From assembly GCA_027026055.1 (NCBI GenBank), contig JALVPA010000101.1, positions 1 to 5,042 on the forward strand: a stretch of DNA of 5,042 nucleotides, in the 5' to 3' direction. Source of the stretch: Campylobacteraceae bacterium. Lineage in GTDB: Bacteria; Campylobacterota; Campylobacteria; Campylobacterales; Sulfurovaceae. The notes under the pieces were generated by a model. The model was not told the origin of the DNA. It saw only the letters and a list, made by a program, of their open reading frames with translations, and searched no databases. Positions within the stretch are counted from its first letter, which is position 1. Each line of letters starts with the position of its first letter. Made by a program: the position numbers and the translations under genes. This document shows, in pieces, positions 4,882 to 5,042 of the stretch.

Positions 4882-5042
4882 CCACCTCGAGCGCTTGTTC
4901 GTCGACCGTGACGATGACCGTCGGATCGTTCGCCGCATCGATGCTACCGACATCGTCGCTTTGAGCCCTGTCGCTATCGTCCGTTTCGGTCGCGCGCGCT
5001 TCTTGCGTACTTTCGGGCAAGATATCTTCCAGGCTCTCTTCT
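4877..5042 (-). CDS. Acidic C-terminal tail of an unidentified protein (cut by right edge)
   Basis: An open minus-strand frame enters from the right edge and ends at TAA (4879-4877), giving the last 54 residues of a protein. The segment has 17 acidic and 2 basic residues, begins EESLEDILPEST, contains DDSD and SDD clusters typical of a disordered region, and ends in a short hydrophobic strand, PTVIVTVDEQALEVA. The other two minus-strand frames hold stops or give Arg-rich, low-quality peptides, while this one uses normal codons. I do not recognise the protein. Its transcript would run toward crcB and meet the inverted-repeat cluster at its stop codon. Confidence 0.65.
   Translation of the reverse strand, partial: EESLEDILPESTQEARATETDDSDRAQSDDVGSIDAANDPTVIVTVDEQALEVA

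Noticed and set aside
4678..4953. Minus-strand open frame of about 91 codons near the right edge
   Set aside because: Its translation is Arg/Ser-rich with no family features, it overlaps the end of crcB, and it is out of frame with the more convincing acidic tail frame ending at 4877.

Overview
The window reads as ordinary chromosome from a free-living bacterium, with seven complete protein genes and two genes cut by the window edges. I see no RNA gene, insertion sequence or CRISPR array. Gene content (a Tat-exported TRAP solute receptor, a DUF190-CrcB pair, an ExoA/APE1-type Xth), A/T-rich -10 boxes with poor -35 boxes, and short intergenic gaps fit Campylobacterota (Epsilonproteobacteria) of moderate GC. 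That assignment is an inference at about 60% confidence; no marker gene is present to fix it.

Left part (1-1443, all on the minus strand, read right to left): a promoter at about 1440 drives a DUF4258 protein, then a small CxxC zinc-ribbon protein of the MqsA/YgiT type (4-bp overlap), then the DNA-repair nuclease Xth, which starts at or just before the end of the zinc-ribbon gene. A further gene, probably with a membrane or signal segment, begins 54 bp after xth and leaves the window. The two small genes look like a type II toxin-antitoxin pair placed directly in front of xth, and they are visibly more AT-rich than the genes around them.

Middle part (1488-3913): a plus-strand gene encodes a periplasmic TRAP-family (TakP/DctP-like) substrate-binding lipoprotein with a Tat signal and no DctQ/DctM partner in the window. 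It converges, with a gap of only 2 bp, on a minus-strand gene for an exported CAP-domain protein carrying an Ig-like segment and an unrecognised C-terminal part.

Right part (3914-5042): a 65-bp divergent intergenic region holds two overlapping -10 boxes, one for the CAP gene and one for a two-gene fluoride operon (DUF190 PII-like protein plus CrcB/Fluc channel, 4-bp overlap). A probable terminator follows crcB. The rest is a 179-bp gap with a cluster of nested inverted repeats, into which the acidic C-terminal tail of another minus-strand gene reads from the right edge.

Nothing here is clearly a new biological system. The best candidates for follow-up are the toxin-antitoxin/xth operon, the orphan TRAP receptor, the CAP-Ig exported protein, and the palindrome covering the start of the left-edge gene.
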